A stretch of DNA of 64,000 nucleotides from Kitasatospora aureofaciens (GTDB taxonomy: Bacteria > Actinomycetota > Actinomycetes > Streptomycetales > Streptomycetaceae): positions 1 through 64,000 of the forward strand of contig NZ_JAHTKP010000025.1 in assembly GCF_019192735.1 (NCBI RefSeq). Direction: 5' to 3'. The position numbers were made by a program, and so were the translations under genes. Of this stretch, positions 9,016-18,134 are shown piece by piece. Each line of letters opens with the position of its first letter. Within the stretch, counting starts at the first letter, position 1. The notes below the pieces were generated by a model. The model was not told the origin of the DNA. It did not search any database and was given only the letters and a program-made list of their open reading frames with translations.

Positions 9016-9987
9016 TTAGAGCGCCACCTCGACCACCAGCGGCCGGTGGTCCGACACCCCGGCGCGCGGCGCCGCCGCCGGGCCGACCGCGCCGCGCGGC
9101 ACGCCCACCGCCAGCACGTGGTCGAACTGCACCGCCGGGCGGTGCGACGGGTACGTCGGGGTGCGGGCCAGGTCGTACCAGCCCTGCAGCCGGGGGCGCG
9201 GCTCGCGCACCCGGCGCCGGCGCGGCTCGGCCAGGGCCGGCCGGACCCGCCGGGCCGCCCGCAGCTCCCGCACCCGCGTCCGCGGCGCGGTGCGCTCCAG
9301 CGCGGTCGCCCCGCCGAGGACGGTCCGCGGCACCGCGCCGACCAGGTTGAAGTCGCCCAGCACCAGGTACGGCTGCGGCAGGTCCGCGATCCACCGCCGG
9401 ATGCCGGCCAGCTGCGCCATGTTCCACCCGGGGACGAAGGACAGGTGCGCCGCCACCACCGTGAACGGCCCGCGCTCGCCCTCCAGTACCGCCGCCACGG
9501 CGGCCCGCGGCTCGTCCGGCACCGGGGTGAGCCCGCGCCGGCCGGCCACCCGCAGCGGCAGCCCGAACGGCGCCGGGGCGAACCGGCGGGCCCGCCAGTG
9601 CCGCACCGGCAGCCGGGTCAGCAGCGCGGTCCCGTACGAGGGCGGGGCGCCGTCGCCGATCTCGCCCGGCCCGTACACCCGCAGGCCGTTCGGCACCGCG
9701 GGCTCCGGCACCCAGCCGGCCACCGGCGCCGGGCGGCCGTGCAGGGCGGCGGCGAAGCGCCAGTCCGCGGCGCCCATCGCCGCCGCCGCGACGGCCGCCT
9801 GGTCGGTGCCGCCGGAGCGGGACTGGTGCCGGTCGACCTCCTGGAGGGCCAGCACGTCCGCGTCCAGCGCCGCCACCGCCTGCGCCAACGGCCCGCCGGC
9901 GTCGGCCGGGTAGGGCCGCGGGGCGCCGTCCGGGGCGAGCGGCTGACCGTGCAACAGGTTGAAGGTGGCGATGCGCAACTGGCTCAC
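9016..9987 (-). CDS. Endonuclease/exonuclease/phosphatase (EEP) family hydrolase
   Basis: The 323-residue protein opens with LRIATFNLLHG, followed by DADVLALQEVD. It later shows VVAAHLSF, YLVLGDFNLV and VSDHRPLVVEVAL. These are the Asn, Glu, His/Asp-Asn and Asp-His catalytic elements of the DNase I-like EEP superfamily, which hydrolyses phosphodiester bonds in nucleic acids, lipids or sugar phosphates. The substrate cannot be told from sequence. No signal peptide or membrane segment is seen, so it is probably cytoplasmic. The GTG at 9987 is the start because the fold begins immediately after it. It is divergent from the padR gene, 78 bp away. Confidence 0.8.
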   Translation of the reverse strand: MSQLRIATFNLLHGQPLAPDGAPRPYPADAGGPLAQAVAALDADVLALQEVDRHQSRSGGTDQAAVAAAAMGAADWRFAAALHGRPAPVAGWVPEPAVPNGLRVYGPGEIGDGAPPSYGTALLTRLPVRHWRARRFAPAPFGLPLRVAGRRGLTPVPDEPRAAVAAVLEGERGPFTVVAAHLSFVPGWNMAQLAGIRRWIADLPQPYLVLGDFNLVGAVPRTVLGGATALERTAPRTRVRELRAARRVRPALAEPRRRRVREPRPRLQGWYDLARTPTYPSHRPAVQFDHVLAVGVPRGAVGPAAAPRAGVSDHRPLVVEVAL

Positions 9988-10028
9988 ACCGCACGACGGT
10001 ACCCGCTCGCCGGCGGAGGGGGCGCCGC

Positions 10029-10069
10029 TTGAGCCGGTAGGGCATACCGGGTATACATACTGAGTATGT
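10029..10069 (+). promoter_or_regulatory. padR promoter with two palindromic operators, leaderless
   Basis: A -35 TTGAGC (10029-10034) and -10 TATACA (10052-10057) are separated by 17 bases. The PadR ATG at 10066 lies where transcription should begin, so the mRNA is probably leaderless. Two perfect palindromes cover the site: ATACCGGGTAT (10044-10054) and ACATACTGAGTATGT (10055-10069). The second overlaps the start codon. This predicts autorepression. Confidence 0.7.
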
Positions 10070-10707
10070 CCATCCGTCACGGTCTGCTCGCCCTGCTCGG
10101 CCAGGGCCCGCGCTACGGCTACCAGCTGCGCACCGAGTTCGAGGCGCGCACCGGCGCCACCTGGCCGCTCAACGTCGGGCAGGTCTACACCACGCTGTCC
10201 CGGCTGGAACGGGACGGTCTGGTGGAGCCCGCCGGCGAGGACGAGGAGGGCCACCAGTTCTACGAGGTCACCGACGCCGGCCGGGCCGAACTGCGGGCCT
10301 GGTTCGACACCCCGGTGCCCCGGACCAACCCCCCGCGCGACGAGCTGGCGATCAAGCTCGCCATGGCGGTGACCGTCCCCGGGGTGGACGTCTCCGCCGT
10401 CGTCCAGGGCCAGCGCCGGCACAGCATCAAGGCGCTCCAGGACTACACCCGGCTCAAGGGCCGCGCCCTGGCCGGCGAGCCGAGACTCGGCGCGGGCACC
10501 GCCTCCGCCTCCGCGAACAACGACCTCGCCTGGCTGCTCGTCCTCGAACAGCTGATCTTCCAGACCGAGGCCGAGATCCGCTGGCTCGACCACTGCGAGA
10601 CCCGCCTCGCCCAGCAGGCCGAGATCGAACAGGCCAGGGCCGCCGAGGCGGCCGGCCAGGAGACCGCCAGGACCTTCCGGCCCGGCCGTCGCCGCACGCG
10701 GTCCTGA
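10066..10707 (+). CDS. PadR-family transcriptional regulator
   Basis: The 213-residue protein has an N-terminal winged helix typical of PadR (IRHGLLALLGQGPRYGYQLRT, then VGQVYTTLSRLERDGLV and YEVTDAGRAELRAWF). A C-terminal PadR domain follows (DELAIKLAMAV, then helices ending near residue 190). PadR proteins repress nearby transporter genes and release DNA on ligand binding. The next two genes are an ABC transporter in the same direction, 113 bp downstream, which makes it the likely local regulator. The start is the ATG at 10066, inside a palindrome and directly downstream of a -10 box. Confidence 0.88.
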   Translation: MSIRHGLLALLGQGPRYGYQLRTEFEARTGATWPLNVGQVYTTLSRLERDGLVEPAGEDEEGHQFYEVTDAGRAELRAWFDTPVPRTNPPRDELAIKLAMAVTVPGVDVSAVVQGQRRHSIKALQDYTRLKGRALAGEPRLGAGTASASANNDLAWLLVLEQLIFQTEAEIRWLDHCETRLAQQAEIEQARAAEAAGQETARTFRPGRRRTRS

Positions 10708-10820
10708 GCCCACCGGCAGTTCACCGGCGGCCTCACCAGCAGCCTCGCCGACAGCCTCACCGACGTCCCGAACCACCGGCTCGGCCACGACCCCGAGCCC
10801 AGAACCAGCAAGGGGGGATC

Positions 10821-11594
10821 GTGTCCCACACCGACCCGACCAGCAGCGGCGGCCGGCCCGTCCTGCACCTGGACGGCATCACCCGGGTGCACGGGCAGGG
10901 CGCCGCCGAGGTGCACGCCCTGCGCGGCATCGACCTGCGGGTGCACCCGGGCGAGTTCGTCGCCGTCATGGGCCCGTCCGGCTCCGGCAAGTCGACGCTG
11001 CTCACCCTCGCCGGCGGCCTCGACACCCCGACCACCGGCCAGGTCCTCGTCGAGGGAGTTGCCCTCGGCGGCCTCAACCGCAAGCGGCTCGCCGAGGTGC
11101 GTCGCCGTTCCGTCGGCTACGTCTTCCAGGACTACAACCTGATACCGGCCCTCACCGCCGCCGAGAACATCTCCCTCCCGCGCGAACTCGACGGCCTCTC
11201 CGCCCGCGCCGCCCGCCGCGAGGCGCTGGCCGCCCTGGAGGAACTCGGCATCCCCGAGCTCGCCGACCGCTTCCCCGACGACATGTCCGGCGGCCAGCAG
11301 CAGCGCGTCGCCATCGCCCGCGCCCTGATCGGCGACCGCCGCCTCGTCCTCGCCGACGAACCCACCGGCGCCCTCGACTCCACCACCGGCGAGGCCGTCC
11401 TCGCCGTCCTGCGCGCCCGCTGCGACGCCGGCGCGGCCGCCATGATGGTCACCCACGAGGCCAGGCACGCCGCCTGGGCCGACCGCGTGGTCTTCCTGCG
11501 CGACGGCCGCATGGTCGACGAGAGCATCAGCCAGGACGCCGGCAGCCTGCTCGTCAGCGCCGCCGCCAACGCCAAGCGCCAGGGGGAGGAGTGA
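10821..11594 (+). CDS. ABC transporter ATP-binding protein, MacB/LolD type
   Basis: The 257-residue ATPase has Walker A GPSGSGKSTLL near residue 54, Q-loop VFQDYNLIPALTAAEN, signature MSGGQQQRVAIARAL, Walker B RLVLADEPTGALD, and the switch His in MVTHEARHA. This is the MacB/LolD/FtsE class that pairs with FtsX-type permeases. The GTG start at 10821 follows AAGGGGGG. Its stop overlaps the permease start by four bases (GTGA at 11591-11594), so the two are translationally coupled. With the upstream PadR regulator they probably form a ligand-responsive export or envelope-stress module. The substrate is unknown. Confidence 0.92.
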   Translation: MSHTDPTSSGGRPVLHLDGITRVHGQGAAEVHALRGIDLRVHPGEFVAVMGPSGSGKSTLLTLAGGLDTPTTGQVLVEGVALGGLNRKRLAEVRRRSVGYVFQDYNLIPALTAAENISLPRELDGLSARAARREALAALEELGIPELADRFPDDMSGGQQQRVAIARALIGDRRLVLADEPTGALDSTTGEAVLAVLRARCDAGAAAMMVTHEARHAAWADRVVFLRDGRMVDESISQDAGSLLVSAAANAKRQGEE

Positions 11595-14455
11595 AGCTCA
11601 GCTCCTGGCGGGTCGCCCTGCGCATCGCCCGCCGCGACGCCCTGCGCGCCAAGGGCCGCAGCGCCCTCGTCGTCGCCATGGTCGCGCTGCCCGTCCTCGG
11701 CGTCACCGGCGCCGACGTCGTCTTCCGCAGCGCCGAGCTCGGCCCCGCCGAACGCGCCGTCCGCACCATGGGGCAGGCCGACGGCGAACTGCGCATGGTC
11801 GAACGCGGCGTGACGCTCAAGCAGGCCCCCGACCCGGACGGCGGCCTCGCCTTCACGCCGCCCGCCACGAAGGACGGCAAGCCCGACCGCACCCCTGAGC
11901 AGCAGCTCAGCCTCGACACCGATCCCACCGAACTCGCCCGCCGGCTCCTGCCGGCCGGCACCACCCTGATCCCCGAGGGCCGCGGCCCGTACACGGCCAC
12001 CACCAGCGCCGAGGGCCTGATCTCGGTCGAAACCGTCGAGGCCGACCTCACCGACCCGGTCTGGCGGGGCAAGGTCAACCTGGTCGAGGGCCGCGCCCCC
12101 GGCGCCGGCCACGAGGTCGCCGTCACCCGGGCCTTCCTCGACCGCTCCCGGCTCAAGCTCGGCGGCACCACGTCCGTCCGCGGCCTGGAAGCCACCCCCT
12201 TCACCATCACCGGCGTCGTCGAGTACCCCGGCGAACTCACCTCCACCACCCTCGTCGCCCGCCCCGGCGACCTGATCGAGCCGCTCGCCAAGCTGCCCGG
12301 CGGCCACGCCGGCGGCACCCCGCGCGAACTCGACCAGTGGCTGGTCAAGCTGCCCGCCGGGGCCGTCCTCGACTGGGCCAAGGTCACCGAGCTCAACAAG
12401 TACGGCTTCACCGCCGCCTCGCACCGCGTCATGGTCGACCCGCCGCCGCGCGCCGACGTGCCCCTGTACGCCGAACAGGACGCGGAGGGCAGCTCCACCG
12501 GCCTCCTCGACCGCACCGGCGTCGTCATCCTCGCCACCGTCGCCGGCATGGCCCTGCTGGAGATCGTGCTCCTCGCGGGCCCCGCCTTCGCCGTCGGGGC
12601 CCGGCGCTCCCGGCGGCAGCTGGGCCTGCTCGCCGCGGGCGGCGGTGACCGCGCCCAGGTCCGCGCGGTCGTCCTCGGCGGCGGCGTCGTCCTCGGCACC
12701 ACCGGCGCCGTCGTCGGCCTCGGACTCGGCGTCGGCCTGGTCGCCCTGCTGCGCACCCAGGCCGAGGAGTACGCCGGGAGCCGCTTCGGCCACTTCGCCC
12801 TCCAGCCGCTCGACCTGCTCGGCGTGCTGCTGATCGGCCTGGTCACCGGCCTGCTCGCGGCCATCGTCCCGGCCGTCCAGGCCGCCCGGCAGGACGTCGT
12901 CGCCGCACTCACCGGCCGTGACTCGCTCAAGCCGCCCAGCCGCTGGCTCGCCCTGATCGGCCTGCTGATGCTCGGCGGCGGCGCCGCCCTCGCCCTGCTC
13001 GGCGCCACCAGCGGCTTCGCCAGCCGCAGCGTCGCCGTCCTCGGCGGCTCGGTGATCGCCGAACTCGGCATGGTCGCCCTGGTGCCCTACCTGGTCGGCC
13101 TGTTCGGCCGGATCGGCCGCTGGCTGCCGCTCGGCCCCCGGCTCGCCCTGCGCGACTCGGTGCGTCACCGCGGCCGCACCGCGCCCGCCGTCGCCGCCGT
13201 CATGGCCGCCGTCGCCGGCTCCGTGGCCGTCTCCATCTACGTCACCAGCACCGACGAGGGCTACCGGCGCGGCTACGAGGCCTCCGCCCCCGCGGGCGCC
13301 GTCATGCTCGCCACCGGCTGGGGCCCCGCCGCCGACGGCTCGCTGCTGCCGCAGATGCGCAACGCCGTCGAGTCCAACATGCCCGGCCTCGGCCCCCGCG
13401 CCGACGTCCAGAAGCTCCGCTACCCCGCGAACTGCGTGGACGGCAACGGCAGCTGCGGCTACGTCACCCCCGCCCTGCCCAAGGAACTCCGCTGCCCCCT
13501 GGAGGACGACCGCACCGAGCTCTCCGGCGCCGAGATCACCCGGATGCGCAACGAGGACCAGCGCTGCCAGTTCAACGGCCACCGCGGCCTCAGCATCTAC
13601 GGTAGCGTGGGCGCCGGCGACGCCGCCCTCCTGCGCAACCTGCACGGCATCACCGACCCGGCCGCCGCCAAGGCCCTCGCCGACGGCAAGGCCGTCGTCC
13701 TCGACCCGCGCTACATCAAGGACGGCAAGCTCATCCTCGAAACCAACGACCCGCCGCCGGCCGGCGGCCCGATCGCCGGCCCGGGGGACGACTACCGAAA
13801 GCGCCGGCACGAGATCACCGTCGATGCCGTCCTCGTCACCACGTCCATCAAGACCGCCCAGGCCGTCCTCAGCCCCGACACCGCCCGCCGCCTCGGCCTC
13901 GGTGTCGCCGAAGCCGGCTCGGTCTGGCTGCCCGACGGCATGCCCGGCGACGCCGCCGAGCAGAAGGCCGCGGGCGCCCTCGGCAAGCTCGCCGACCACA
14001 CCCAGTTCTCGGTCGAACGCGGCTACCAGACCAAGGGCGACCTCATCACCCTCGGCCTGTCCGGCTTCGCCGCCCTCGTCGCCCTCGGAGCGGCCGGCAT
14101 CGCCACCGGGCTCGCCGCCGCCGACTCCCAGCGCGACCTGACCACCCTCGCGGCGGTCGGCGCCACGCCCCGGATCCGGCGCTCGCTCTCCGGCTTCCAG
14201 TGCGGGGTCATCGCGGCCATGGGCACCCTGCTCGGCGCCGTCTGCGGCGTCGTCCCCGCGGTGGCGCTGCGCAAGGTGCTGGGCGCGGTCAAGCCCTACC
14301 CCGGCATCAGCGCCGAGGAGCTGGCCAACCGGTCGCTCGTGGTCTTCCCGTGGATCCACGTCGCCCTCATCGTGATCGCCCTGCCGGTCATCGCGGCGGG
14401 CCTCGCGGCGCTGGTCACCCGCTCGCGGATCTCGCTGCTGCGCCGCTCCGGCTGA
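11591..14455 (+). CDS. FtsX-like ABC transporter permease
   Basis: The 954-residue membrane protein has an N-terminal segment RSALVVAMVALPVLGVTGADVVF and a first large extracytoplasmic loop. Three helices follow at about 305-425 (TGVVILATVAGMALLEIVLLAG, VLGGGVVLGTTGAVVGLGLGVGL, LLGVLLIGLVTGLLAAIVPAVQAARQD). A second loop has four cysteines (NCVDGNGSCGY, LRCPL, QRCQF), and final helices end near residue 945. The duplicated FtsX core flanking large external loops matches MacB-type permeases, which act mechanically and do not form a channel for their substrate. The GTG start overlaps the ATPase stop. A strong hairpin 28 bp after the stop ends the operon. Confidence 0.88.
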   Translation: MKLSSWRVALRIARRDALRAKGRSALVVAMVALPVLGVTGADVVFRSAELGPAERAVRTMGQADGELRMVERGVTLKQAPDPDGGLAFTPPATKDGKPDRTPEQQLSLDTDPTELARRLLPAGTTLIPEGRGPYTATTSAEGLISVETVEADLTDPVWRGKVNLVEGRAPGAGHEVAVTRAFLDRSRLKLGGTTSVRGLEATPFTITGVVEYPGELTSTTLVARPGDLIEPLAKLPGGHAGGTPRELDQWLVKLPAGAVLDWAKVTELNKYGFTAASHRVMVDPPPRADVPLYAEQDAEGSSTGLLDRTGVVILATVAGMALLEIVLLAGPAFAVGARRSRRQLGLLAAGGGDRAQVRAVVLGGGVVLGTTGAVVGLGLGVGLVALLRTQAEEYAGSRFGHFALQPLDLLGVLLIGLVTGLLAAIVPAVQAARQDVVAALTGRDSLKPPSRWLALIGLLMLGGGAALALLGATSGFASRSVAVLGGSVIAELGMVALVPYLVGLFGRIGRWLPLGPRLALRDSVRHRGRTAPAVAAVMAAVAGSVAVSIYVTSTDEGYRRGYEASAPAGAVMLATGWGPAADGSLLPQMRNAVESNMPGLGPRADVQKLRYPANCVDGNGSCGYVTPALPKELRCPLEDDRTELSGAEITRMRNEDQRCQFNGHRGLSIYGSVGAGDAALLRNLHGITDPAAAKALADGKAVVLDPRYIKDGKLILETNDPPPAGGPIAGPGDDYRKRRHEITVDAVLVTTSIKTAQAVLSPDTARRLGLGVAEAGSVWLPDGMPGDAAEQKAAGALGKLADHTQFSVERGYQTKGDLITLGLSGFAALVALGAAGIATGLAAADSQRDLTTLAAVGATPRIRRSLSGFQCGVIAAMGTLLGAVCGVVPAVALRKVLGAVKPYPGISAEELANRSLVVFPWIHVALIVIALPVIAAGLAALVTRSRISLLRRSG

Positions 14456-14482
14456 GCCTGGCTGAGCTGCTCCGGTTGAACC

Positions 14483-14524
14483 CCGTCACCCCCGTCCGCC
14501 GTCCGGCGCGGCCGGGGGTGACGG
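14483..14524 (+). terminator. Hairpin terminator after the ABC transporter operon
   Basis: A perfect 12-bp stem pairs 14483-14494 (CCGTCACCCCCG) with 14513-14524 (CGGGGGTGACGG) around an 18-base loop. There is no U-tract, as is usual in streptomycetes. Confidence 0.75.
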
Positions 14525-14600
14525 ACGTTACAGGCCCCGGGGCGCCCGGCAGCCGGACGGCCGGGGCGGGCACCCGTACGGGCGAACTACAGTCGTCCGT

Positions 14601-16004
14601 ATGACGAGAACCCCGGACAGCGCCGTCCGCTCCTACATCGACCAGCACCAGGCCGCCTTCCTCGCCGACCTGTCCGACTGGCTGCGCATCCCCTCGGTCT
14701 CCGCCGACCCGGCCCGGGCCGGGGACGTGCGGCGCTCCGCCGAGTGGCTGGCCGTCAAGCTGCGCGACACCGGCTTCCCGGTGGCCGAGGTCTGGGAGAC
14801 GGACGGCCTGCCGGCGGTCTTCGCCGAGTGGCCCTCCGGGGACTCGTCCGCGCCGACCGTCCTGGTGTACGGGCACCACGACGTGCAGCCCGCCGCGAAG
14901 GAGGACGGCTGGGCCACCGAGCCGTTCGAGCCGACCGTGGTCGGGAAGCAGCTGTTCGCCCGCGGCGCGGCGGACGACAAGGGCCAGGTCTTCTTCCACA
15001 CCCTCGGCGTGCGCGCCCACCTGGCCGCCACCGGCCGCACCGCGCCGGCCGTCAACCTCAAGCTGCTGATCGAGGGTGAGGAGGAGTCCGGCTCGCCGCA
15101 CTTCGCCGACCTGGTCCGGCGCGAGGCCGCCCGGCTGGCCGCCGACGTGGTGATCATCTCGGACACCGGCATGTGGTCCGAGACCACGCCGACCGTCTGC
15201 ACCGGCATGCGGGGCCTGGCCGACGCGCAGATCGACCTGTACGGTCCGGACACCGACATCCACTCCGGTTCCTTCGGCGGCGCCGTCCCCAACCCGGCGG
15301 TGGTCGCGGCCGAGCTGGCCGCCGCCCTGCACGACTCCGACCGGCGGGTCGACATCCCGGGCTTCTACGACGGCGTGATCGAGCTGACCGACCGCGAGCG
15401 CGAGCTCTTCGCCCAGCTCCCGTTCGACGAGGCGCAGTGGCTCAAGGTCGCCAAGTCGTACGGCACGCAGGGGGAGGCCGGCTACTCCACCCTGGAGCGC
15501 ATCTGGGCCCGCCCGACCGCCGAGGTCAACGGCATCTGGGGCGGCTACACCGGCCCCGGCGGCAAGACCATCGTCCCTGCCTCGGCGCACCTCAAGCTCT
15601 CCTTCCGGCTGGTCGCCGGGCAGGAGGTGGAGAAGGTCCGCGAGGCCGTCCGGGCCTGGGTGGCCGAGCGGGTGCCCGAGGGCATCCGGTACGAGCTGGT
15701 CTTCCCCGGCACGACCCGGCCCTGCCTGACCCCGCTGGACCACCCGGCGCTGCAGTCCACCGTCCGCGCGATGGGCCGGGCCTTCGAGCAGGAGATCCTC
15801 TTCACCCGCGAGGGCGGCTCCGGCCCCGCCGCGGACCTGCAGGACGTGCTCGGCGCGCCGGTGCTCTTCCTCGGCATCTCGGTGCCCTCGGACGGCTGGC
15901 ACTCGGTCAACGAGAAGGTCGAACTCGACCTGCTGGCCAAGGGCGTGGAGACCGCCGCCCACCTGTGGGGCGACCTGGCCGAGAACTTCCGGCCCGGCGC
16001 GTGA
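14601..16004 (+). CDS. M20-family dipeptidase/peptidase
   Basis: The 467-residue protein is a dizinc M20 peptidase of the CNDP/DapE-like group. Metal and catalytic motifs are VLVYGHHDVQPA (His, and the catalytic Asp two residues after), FARGAADDKGQVFFH (bridging Asp), IEGEEESGSPHF (catalytic Glu and metal Glu), and C-terminal GWHSVNEKV (His ligand). The lid domain lies between, with IHSGSFGGAVPNP. It probably cleaves dipeptides or N-acyl amino acids in the cytoplasm. A -10-like TACAGT at 14588-14593 ends seven bases before the ATG and no ribosome site is seen, so the transcript is probably leaderless. Confidence 0.9.
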   Translation: MTRTPDSAVRSYIDQHQAAFLADLSDWLRIPSVSADPARAGDVRRSAEWLAVKLRDTGFPVAEVWETDGLPAVFAEWPSGDSSAPTVLVYGHHDVQPAAKEDGWATEPFEPTVVGKQLFARGAADDKGQVFFHTLGVRAHLAATGRTAPAVNLKLLIEGEEESGSPHFADLVRREAARLAADVVIISDTGMWSETTPTVCTGMRGLADAQIDLYGPDTDIHSGSFGGAVPNPAVVAAELAAALHDSDRRVDIPGFYDGVIELTDRERELFAQLPFDEAQWLKVAKSYGTQGEAGYSTLERIWARPTAEVNGIWGGYTGPGGKTIVPASAHLKLSFRLVAGQEVEKVREAVRAWVAERVPEGIRYELVFPGTTRPCLTPLDHPALQSTVRAMGRAFEQEILFTREGGSGPAADLQDVLGAPVLFLGISVPSDGWHSVNEKVELDLLAKGVETAAHLWGDLAENFRPGA

Positions 16005-16071
16005 GCGTTAGGGCCCAGCATGGCAGTCAGATCACTCATCCGGATGATTCATCACGTGGGGATGGAACGAA

Positions 16072-17013
16072 GTGAGCACCGTGCCTGAGACCGAACGCCC
16101 ACTGCACCTGGCACTGGCCCGGGACGGAGTGGACCGGGCGGCCGAGCACCGGTTCGACGAACCCTGGCTGGCGGCCGCCTGGAGCCACCCGGCCACCCGG
16201 GTGCTGCCGATCGCCGGCGGCGAGGCGTTCGTGGTCGACACCGCGCAGGGCACCGAACTGGTCCTGCTCCCCTCCTTCGAGGCGCCGCAGACCGGCGACC
16301 GGTACTTCCTCGGCACCGACGACGACGGCGTCTCGTACTTCGCGCTGGCCGGCGAGAGCCTGCCCGGGCGGCTGGACGGCGACGCCCGTCCGGCCGGCCT
16401 GCGCGAGGTCGGCGCGATGCTGTCCGACCGGGACGCCGGGCTGCTGGTGCACGCCGTGGCGCTGGAGCACTGGCACCGGCTGCACAGCTTCTGCTCGCGC
16501 TGCGGGCACCCGACCGAGAAGGCCGGCGCCGGGCACGTGCGGCGCTGCACCTCCTGCGCGGCCGAGCACTACCCGCGCACCGACCCGGCGGTGATCATGG
16601 TGATCACCGACGAGCAGGACCGCTGCCTGCTCGGCCGCCAGGCGCTGTGGCCGGAGGGCCGCTGGTCCACCCTGGCCGGTTTCGTCGAGCCGGGGGAGTC
16701 GATCGAGCAGGCGGTCGCCCGCGAGGTCCAGGAGGAGGCCGGGGTCCGGGTCGGCGAGGTGCGGTACGTCGCCAGCCAGCCCTGGCCGTTCCCGTCCAGC
16801 CTGATGCTCGGCTTCACCGGCCGGGCGCTGCCGGGCGGCACCGAGATCACGGTGGACGGCGAGGAGCTGGCCGAGGCGCGCTGGTTCTCGCGCGAGGAGC
16901 TGCGGGCCGGGATGGAGGCGGGGGAGATCCTGCCGCCGTCCGGGATTTCGATCGCGCGTCATCTGGTCGAACTCTGGTACGGCGAACCGCTGCCGTCCTC
17001 GGCGCGCTGGTAA
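16072..17013 (+). CDS. nudC: NAD(+)/NADH diphosphatase, Nudix family
   Basis: The 313-residue protein has the NudC layout: a divergent N-terminal domain, a zinc ribbon CSRCGH...CTSCA at about 140-166, then YPRTDPAVIMVI, and the Nudix box GFVEPGESIEQAVAREVQEE starting near 203. The family-specific SQPWPFPSSLMLGF motif follows. It hydrolyses NADH/NAD+ to NMN and AMP, and some members remove NAD caps from RNA. The GTG at 16072 has GGAACGAA upstream. In M. tuberculosis nudC also lies beside mycoredoxin and uvrD2, as here. A 30-bp palindrome follows the gene. Confidence 0.93.
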   Translation: MSTVPETERPLHLALARDGVDRAAEHRFDEPWLAAAWSHPATRVLPIAGGEAFVVDTAQGTELVLLPSFEAPQTGDRYFLGTDDDGVSYFALAGESLPGRLDGDARPAGLREVGAMLSDRDAGLLVHAVALEHWHRLHSFCSRCGHPTEKAGAGHVRRCTSCAAEHYPRTDPAVIMVITDEQDRCLLGRQALWPEGRWSTLAGFVEPGESIEQAVAREVQEEAGVRVGEVRYVASQPWPFPSSLMLGFTGRALPGGTEITVDGEELAEARWFSREELRAGMEAGEILPPSGISIARHLVELWYGEPLPSSARW

Positions 17014-17071
17014 TTCCGGGGCCGCCTTCCGGGGCCGCCGGCAATTGCGCGGCAGGAGCGTTCCGCGAAGC

Positions 17072-17101
17072 GGGGGCGCGTGACATATGTCGCGCGCCCC
17101 C
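17072..17101. terminator. 30-bp near-perfect palindrome after nudC
   Basis: GGGGGCGCG (17072-17080) pairs with CGCGCCCCC (17093-17101). Inside it GACAT (17082-17086) pairs with ATGTC (17087-17091), with one mismatch between. It can form an almost loopless hairpin and is followed by CATTTCCTTT, so a terminator is likely. An operator role is possible. A 13-bp direct duplication (TTCCGGGGCCGCC twice) lies at about 17014-17040. Confidence 0.6.
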
Positions 17102-17221
17102 ATTTCCTTTGCCGACGCCGCCGCCCCCGGATGTTCGTAACCGCACGGGCCGGAGCTGCCCCTGCCCCGCGCCACCCGGCGCGCGCCACCGATCCGCGCG
17201 GACGACATTGCCGGAAACGGC

Positions 17222-17258
17222 TGAAACCGCGTCACCCCGCTCGCTACATTCACTCGGG
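17222..17258 (+). promoter_or_regulatory. Putative leaderless promoter of the GntR gene
   Basis: A -10 TACATT (17245-17250) ends seven bases before the GTG start. TGAAAC (17222-17227) lies 17 bases upstream as a weak -35. No ribosome binding site is seen between them and the GTG. Confidence 0.45.
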
Positions 17259-18097
17259 TGACAATCCCCCGGGGCACCGCCCAATCCCCCAAATACCAGC
17301 GCCTCGCCGCCGACCTGCGCCGCCGGATCGCCGAGGGCGAGTTCACCGCCGACGCCGCCCTGCCGGTCGAGAGCGAACTGGAACGCCAGTACGGAGTCGC
17401 GCGTAACACCGTCCGGCTGGCCGTCGACGTCCTGGTCAACGAAGGCCGGCTGGTCCGCCTCCAGGGCAAGGGCACCTACCTGCGGGAACACCCCGTCCTG
17501 GACCACCGCGCCTACGGCCCCGCGCTGCCCCCCGCCCCGCGCGACTGCCTGGCCGTCCCCAGCGCCGTCTACCTCGGCGAGGCCGCCGAGGCTGGCCGGG
17601 AGCTCGGCACCGACTTCGAGATGATGATCGTCCGGGCCCGGGTCGACATCGCCGAGCGGCTCGGACTGCGCCCCGGCGAGGCCATCGTGGTCCGCCGCCA
17701 GCTGCGGATGCTCGACCGCGAGCCGTACTCGATCGAGGAGAGCCACTACCGGGCCGGCCTCGCCGCCGGCACCCCGCTGATGGAACCCGACCCCGTCGAG
17801 GGCGGGGACGAGGCGGTGCTGGCCGCCCTCGGCCGCATCGAGATCGGCGCCGTCGACCACCTCGTGGCCCGGATGCCGGGGCCGGAGGAGGCGCAGTGGT
17901 TCCAGGGCGGCCCGGGCGTCCCGCTCGTGGTGCAGACCCGCGTCACCTACGACCGGCGCGGGCCGGTCCGGGTCATCGAGACCCGCTACTCGGCCGACCG
18001 CAGCCGGCTCGTCTACGGCGTCGGCGACCTCGGCGCGCGCACGTCCCTGCCCGCGCCCGCCGCGCCCGTCGACCCGGCCCGGACCGACGCGCCCTGA
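17258..18097 (+). CDS. GntR/HutC-family transcriptional regulator with UTRA domain
   Basis: The 279-residue protein has an N-terminal winged helix (YQRLAADLRRRIAEGEF, LPVESELERQYGVARNTVR, VNEGRLVRLQGKGTYLREH) and a C-terminal UTRA ligand-binding domain from about residue 100 (RVDIAERLGLRPGEAIVVRRQLR, EPYSIEESHYRAGLA, VPLVVQTRVTYD, RVIETRYSADRSRLVYGVGDL). HutC-type regulators respond to small metabolites such as amino sugars or histidine intermediates. No transport or catabolic operon is adjacent, so the target is unknown. The GTG is probably the first transcribed base region. Confidence 0.88.
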   Translation: MTIPRGTAQSPKYQRLAADLRRRIAEGEFTADAALPVESELERQYGVARNTVRLAVDVLVNEGRLVRLQGKGTYLREHPVLDHRAYGPALPPAPRDCLAVPSAVYLGEAAEAGRELGTDFEMMIVRARVDIAERLGLRPGEAIVVRRQLRMLDREPYSIEESHYRAGLAAGTPLMEPDPVEGGDEAVLAALGRIEIGAVDHLVARMPGPEEAQWFQGGPGVPLVVQTRVTYDRRGPVRVIETRYSADRSRLVYGVGDLGARTSLPAPAAPVDPARTDAP

Positions 18098-18134
18098 CGG
18101 GGGTCGGCGCGGGCCGGGCCGGTGCTCGGGTGAC

